Source: Bradyrhizobium_A sp052115025
Lineage (GTDB): Bacteria; Pseudomonadota; Alphaproteobacteria; Rhizobiales; Xanthobacteraceae
Assembly: GCF_052115025.1 (NCBI RefSeq)
Contig: NZ_JBFRFW010000004.1
Location: 62,001 to 126,000, forward strand
Direction of reading: 5' to 3'
Length of the DNA stretch: 64,000 bases
Part shown: piece by piece, positions 60,290 to 64,000 of the stretch
Numbering within the stretch: position 1 is the first letter of the stretch
Layout of the letters: every line of letters begins with the position of its first letter
Position numbers and translations under genes: made by a program
The notes under the pieces: model-generated
The model's database searches: none
What the model was told of the DNA's origin: nothing
Seen by the model: only the letters and a program-made list of their open reading frames with translations

Positions 60290-61722
60290 GTCGTCAACTC
60301 CTCTTGTCGATGGGATGGCGCTACGCGATCCGCGGCCGCGACGGCGCGCGCTGCGAGCGGCAGGTTCTGGTGGCGATGGAAGCGCTCGGCGAGCGCGGCC
60401 GCATCGTGATCGGCGAACGCCGGCGTGATCAGGCTGATGCCCTGCGGCACGCCGTTCGGCAGGAAGCCCGCGGGCACAGCCACCGCGGCGAGGTCGGCGA
60501 GGTTGACGAAATTGGTGTAGGTGCCGAGCCGGAAGTTCAGCGTGATGGGATCGGCCACAAGCTCCGCGATGGTGTAGGCCGTGCCGGTGGTCGGCACGGC
60601 GAACACGTCGATGTCCAGCCACAGCCGCTCGATCTCGCGCTTGAGCAGGTTGAGGCGCCGCTGGGCGGCGAATACCTGCGCACCGGAGATGCGCGCACCA
60701 CCGAGCAGGATGTCGCGGGTGACCGGCAGGATCGCCTCGGGCTGCGCGTCGACGAACGACTGCAGCGCGCCATAGCGCTCGGCGAGCCACGGCCCCTGGA
60801 ACAGCAGGTCGTTGATCTCGAGGAACGGGCCGTAGTCGACCTCGACCCGCGTGCCGCCGAGCGTCTCCAGACGGCGCACCGCGGCATCGAACAGCGCGGC
60901 CGCATCGCCATTGCCGAAGAACTCGAGCTGGGCCGCCCTGGGCACGCCGAAGCGAAACGTATCGCCGAGGCGTCGCGGCGCCAGCGTCGCCTGCCGCGCG
61001 AACGGATCGTGCGCGTCGAAGCCGCGGATGACCTCGAACGCCGCCTGCGCGTCGGGAACCGTGAGCGCGAACACCGACAGCGTCTCGATCGAGCGGCAGG
61101 CGGCGATGTTGCCGACGCCGCTGACAAGGCCGCGGGTCGGCTTCAGCCCGACCACGTTGTTGAGCGCCGCCGGCACTCGCCCGGAGCCGCCGGTGTCGGT
61201 GGCGAGCGCCAGACTGACCAGCCCGGCCGCGACCGAAACCGCGGCGCCCGAACTCGAACCGCCGGGAATAAAGCGCGCATCGAACGGATTGCGCGCCACG
61301 CCATGGGGCGAGCGCACACCGACGAGCCCGGTGGCGAACTGGTCCATGTTGGTCTTGCCGATGAAGATCGCGCCGGCCGCCAGCAGCCGCTCGACCGCCG
61401 GATTGTTCTCCGTCGGCACGTAGGCGAAGCCGGGACAGGCCGAACTCGTCGGCACGCCGGCGACGTCGGTGCAGTCCTTGACGCTGAACGGCACGCCCCA
61501 CAGCGGCAGGCTCGCGCGCGCCAGCGCCGGCAGTGCTTCGAGCGCACGGGCACGAGCGAGCGCCGCAGCGCGCGGCGCGAGGCTGACCCACACGCCGTCG
61601 TCGCCGCGCCGCGCGATGGCATCGAAGATCGCCTCGACAACTGCCGTCGGCGTCAGCGTGCCATCGGCGTAAGCCGCGCGCAGGCTCGGCAGGTCGAGAT
61701 GCAGCGGAACGGTCGCGGTCAT
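60286..61722 (-). CDS. amidase resembling allophanate hydrolase (AtzF type)
   Basis: A 478-residue amidase-signature enzyme. WGVPFSVKDCTDVAGVPTSSACPGFAYVPTENNPAVERL and GKTNMDQFATGLVGVRSPHG match the amidase domain of allophanate hydrolase closely. The triad is Lys82, Ser156 (PGGSSSG) and Ser180 (TDTGGSGRVP). The C-terminal domain of full-length AtzF (about 600 residues) is absent. It would cleave an amide to acid and ammonia. It overlaps its neighbours by 4 bases on both sides and so is tightly coupled to importer 2. Confidence 0.88.
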   Translation of the reverse strand: MTATVPLHLDLPSLRAAYADGTLTPTAVVEAIFDAIARRGDDGVWVSLAPRAAALARARALEALPALARASLPLWGVPFSVKDCTDVAGVPTSSACPGFAYVPTENNPAVERLLAAGAIFIGKTNMDQFATGLVGVRSPHGVARNPFDARFIPGGSSSGAAVSVAAGLVSLALATDTGGSGRVPAALNNVVGLKPTRGLVSGVGNIAACRSIETLSVFALTVPDAQAAFEVIRGFDAHDPFARQATLAPRRLGDTFRFGVPRAAQLEFFGNGDAAALFDAAVRRLETLGGTRVEVDYGPFLEINDLLFQGPWLAERYGALQSFVDAQPEAILPVTRDILLGGARISGAQVFAAQRRLNLLKREIERLWLDIDVFAVPTTGTAYTIAELVADPITLNFRLGTYTNFVNLADLAAVAVPAGFLPNGVPQGISLITPAFADHDAAALAERFHRHQNLPLAARAVAAADRVAPSHRQEELTT

Positions 61723-63161
61723 CGCGGCTCACCGGGGCTGGCGAAAGGACGCGCGATTTCGAAGGCTCGCGCCGCGCGCAGCACGGTGGCATCGGCGAAC
61801 CTGGCGCCGACGATCTGCAGGCCAACCGGCAGGCCCTCGGGCGTCAGCCCGACCGGCACCGAGGCCGCCGGCTGCTGGGTGAGGTTGAAGGGATAGGTGA
61901 AGGGCGAGCGGATCGGGCGGCGGACGAGATCGGCCTGCGTCGCGTCGATGGCCGAGGCCGGGTGCGCCGTGGTCGGCGTGATCAGCAGGTCCCAGGTCTG
62001 GTGGAACTGGTTGAAATGCCGGCCAAGCGCCTCGCGCGCGTCGACCGCGCGCAGATACGCCACGACATCGATCGCCTGCCCGCGTGCCGCGACCTCCTGC
62101 AGGCCCGCTTCCACCAGCCCACGGCGCTCCGGCGCGAAGGAGGCGAGCAGCTTGGCCGCCCCCGCCGCCCACAGCGTGTCGAAGATCGGAAAGGGATCGT
62201 CGATGCCGGGATCGACCAGCTCGACCGTGGCGCCGAGATCGGCGAACACCCGCGCGCCGTCGGCCACCAGCCGCTCGACCTGCGGATCGACCTGCGCATA
62301 GCCGAGCGCCGGGCTGAAGGCGATGCGCAGCCCCTTGACGCCCTGCTCCAGCCCGTCGTCGAGCGCGGTGGCCGATGGCGGCAGCGCGTGCCAGTCGCGC
62401 GCGTCGGGCCGCGCGATGACATTGAGCAGCACGGCGGCATCGCGCACCGAGCGCGTCAGCGGCGTGACATGATAGAGCGTGCCGTTCTGCGATGGCGGAT
62501 AGACCGGCACGCGGCCGAAGCTCGGCTTGAAGCCGAATACGCCGCTGTGCGCCGCCGGCAGGCGGGTCGAGCCGCCGCCGTCGGTCGCGACATGCAGCGG
62601 CCCGAAGTCGAATGCCGCCGCGGCCGCGGCACCGCCGCTGCTGCCGCCGGGCGTATGCGCCGTGTTCCAGGGATTGCGGGTGATGCCGGTGAGCGGGCTG
62701 TCGCCGAGCCCTTTCCAACCGAATTCGGAGGTCGTGGTCTTGCCGAGCAGCACCGCGCCGTCCTCGCGCAGCCGCGCGGCGGCCGGCGCATCCTCGTCCC
62801 AGGCCTGCGCCGGATCGACGGCGCGGCTGCCGCGCAGCGTCGGCCAGCCCTTGGCGAGAATGAGATCCTTCAGCGTCACCGGCACGCCGTCGAGCGCACC
62901 GAGCGGCGTGCCGCGCCGCCAGCGCTGCTCCGACTGCCGCGCCGCCTCCAGCGCGGTCTCCGGATCGAACACCGCAAACGCGTTGACCTTCGGATCGAGC
63001 CGCCGCACGCGGTCGATCACCGCCTGCGTCGCCTCGACCGGGGACAAGCGCCGGGCACGATAGCCCTCAACAAGTTCCAGCGCCGACAGCCGCGCCGGAT
63101 CGTCCGCGCCGGCGGATGGCCGGGCCGGTGTCGCGGCGGTGGATAATGGTGATGTCGGCAT
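61719..63161 (-). CDS. amidase-signature hydrolase
   Basis: A 480-residue cytoplasmic amidase. The triad is Lys98 (VTLKDL), Ser174 (GGSSGG) and Ser198 (TDGGGSTRLPAA). SEFGWKGLGDSPLTGITRNPWN is typical of the aryl-acylamidase/GatA-like group. It is the first gene of the long minus-strand cluster, 64 bases after palindrome copy C. With the next amidase and importer 2 it suggests that the imported compound carries amide or carbamoyl nitrogen. Confidence 0.9.
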   Translation of the reverse strand: MPTSPLSTAATPARPSAGADDPARLSALELVEGYRARRLSPVEATQAVIDRVRRLDPKVNAFAVFDPETALEAARQSEQRWRRGTPLGALDGVPVTLKDLILAKGWPTLRGSRAVDPAQAWDEDAPAAARLREDGAVLLGKTTTSEFGWKGLGDSPLTGITRNPWNTAHTPGGSSGGAAAAAAFDFGPLHVATDGGGSTRLPAAHSGVFGFKPSFGRVPVYPPSQNGTLYHVTPLTRSVRDAAVLLNVIARPDARDWHALPPSATALDDGLEQGVKGLRIAFSPALGYAQVDPQVERLVADGARVFADLGATVELVDPGIDDPFPIFDTLWAAGAAKLLASFAPERRGLVEAGLQEVAARGQAIDVVAYLRAVDAREALGRHFNQFHQTWDLLITPTTAHPASAIDATQADLVRRPIRSPFTYPFNLTQQPAASVPVGLTPEGLPVGLQIVGARFADATVLRAARAFEIARPFASPGEPR

Positions 63162-63224
63162 GCAGCGTCCCCTTGTCCTGCGTGAGGAGGAGACGTGGCT
63201 AAGGCGCCGCTTCAGCCGAATGCA

Positions 63225-63236
63225 GCAATTAATTGC
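63225..63236. promoter_or_regulatory. GCAATTAATTGC, perfect palindrome copy C
   Basis: The only fully symmetrical copy of the three. It lies in the 156-base gap between the acyl-CoA synthetase gene and the amidase gene, 64 bases before the amidase start, where it can control the importer-2 operon. Confidence 0.7.
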
Positions 63237-63317
63237 GCCGGCTGCCGTTCCGCCTGCGAAATGCAACGGATCGACTGCCGTACATCCATTTTCGAGAATA
63301 AATCCCTCGCCGTCACA

Positions 63318-64000
63318 TCACGACGGACGCGCTGCGGCGGCCGCCGCGCGCGGACGCAGCAGCTTGAACTCGCGCCCTTCCGTCAGCCATTGCTCACGCT
63401 CCGTGCGCAGCGCCTGGCGCCGCGCCTTGCCGGCATGGTCACGCAGCGGCACCGCCGAGAACTCATAGCTCTGCGGCAGCTTGAACTGCGCAATGCGGTC
63501 GGCAAGGAATGCCTCGAGGTCGACGAGGTCGATGCTGCGGCCCTGGCGCGGTTCGATCATCGCATGCACGCTCTGGCCGAGATCGCGATGCGGCAGGCCG
63601 ATCACGAGCGAGGACGCCACCGCCTGATGGGCGTCGAGCGCCGCCTCAATCTCGGCGGGATAGATGTTGGCGCCACCGCGCAGGATCAGGTCGGTGCGGC
63701 GGTCGGCGAGGTAGAGGTAGCCTTCCGGATCGAGCCAGCCGAGATCACCGAGCGTCTCCCAGCCGTCGGCGCGGCGGTGCGGCTCGGCGCCGAGATAGTG
63801 ATAGGTCGAGCCCGCGCCACCGGCCGGCATGAAGTAGATTTCGCCGATCTCGCCCGGCGCGCAGACCCTGCCGTCGTCCCGCAGCACCCGCAGCTCGCCG
63901 GGCGTCACGAGGCGGCCGACCGAGCCGCGATGCGTCAGCCACTCGCGGCCGTTGATTACGGTGAAGCCCTGGCTCTCGGTGCCGCCATACATATCCCAGA
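63318..64000 (-). CDS. acyl-CoA synthetase (AMP-binding), C-terminal part only
   Basis: About 227 residues of an ANL-superfamily adenylate-forming ligase; the N-terminal two thirds lie beyond the right edge. Visible are YGGTES (motif A5), GWETLGDLGWLDPEGYLYLADRRTDLILRGGANIYPAEIE (hinge and C-terminal domain), and the catalytic lysine region DHAGKARRQAL. It activates a carboxylic acid to its CoA thioester. It may feed or follow the amidase step, but it ends 156 bases before the palindrome and could belong to a separate operon. Confidence 0.9.
   Translation of the reverse strand, partial: WDMYGGTESQGFTVINGREWLTHRGSVGRLVTPGELRVLRDDGRVCAPGEIGEIYFMPAGGAGSTYHYLGAEPHRRADGWETLGDLGWLDPEGYLYLADRRTDLILRGGANIYPAEIEAALDAHQAVASSLVIGLPHRDLGQSVHAMIEPRQGRSIDLVDLEAFLADRIAQFKLPQSYEFSAVPLRDHAGKARRQALRTEREQWLTEGREFKLLRPRAAAAAARPS

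Overview
The window is about 64 kb of dense, GC-rich chromosomal DNA. I place it in the Bradyrhizobium / Rhodopseudomonas / Afipia group of Alphaproteobacteria. The grounds are the opacity-type outer-membrane beta-barrel protein, the GTTC-N7-GTTC SOS box form, and two families of palindromic intergenic repeats, starting CTCATCCTTCGAGACG and GTCATGGCCGGGCTTGACC, that I associate with that group. I see no rRNA, tRNA, CRISPR, insertion sequence or phage. This is catabolic and transport territory: many small regulator-controlled modules, mostly read on the minus strand.

Region by region. (1) 1-6.1 kb: two isochorismatase-family hydrolases, p-hydroxybenzoate hydroxylase (pobA), an MFS carrier and a LysR regulator with two tandem HTH domains. 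A 15-bp motif occurs four times, each time upstream of a minus-strand unit. (2) 6.1-12.4 kb: an ABA4-like membrane protein, a LysR/NmrA-like/MFS module, a tiny Cys-rich lipoprotein, and an OhrR-like repressor facing a secreted alpha/beta hydrolase across two perfect 12-bp palindromes. (3) 12.4-16.4 kb: gabD, gabT and a LysR regulator. (4) 16.7-23 kb: outer-membrane protein, CocE/NonD hydrolase, two TetR regulators and several small proteins, one apparently broken. (5) 23-34.3 kb: a catabolic module with an AroE-like dehydrogenase, TIM-barrel isomerase, NIPSNAP-like protein, MFS carrier, fluoroacetate-dehalogenase-like hydrolase, IclR regulator, second hydrolase, FAD oxidoreductase, secreted amidase and aldo/keto reductase. 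Its two divergent promoters share a nearly identical 26-bp operator.

(6) 34.4-48 kb: an MFS symporter with a large extra loop, a PEP-mutase/isocitrate-lyase family enzyme, a complete branched-chain-type ABC importer, and a hydroxyquinol pathway (TfdB-like monooxygenase, intradiol dioxygenase, maleylacetate reductase) with an AraC regulator. I read it as uptake of a resorcinol-type aromatic and its conversion via hydroxyquinol and maleylacetate to 3-oxoadipate. (7) 48-50 kb: a GFA-fold protein and a slipin with a perfect SOS box in its promoter.

(8) 50-64 kb is the least explained part. It has two NitT/TauT-type ABC importers, one with a binding protein carrying a NosL-like tail. It also has a Crp/Fnr regulator, a HEAT-repeat protein, an eight-cysteine ferredoxin, an AprA-like flavoprotein, a DUF971 protein, two amidases and the end of an acyl-CoA synthetase gene. 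Three copies of a 12-bp palindrome, GCAAT(T/A)A(A/C)TTGC, sit in front of the three minus-strand transcription units. I infer one co-regulated redox/import system for an unknown, possibly sulfur- or nitrogen-containing, small organic substrate.
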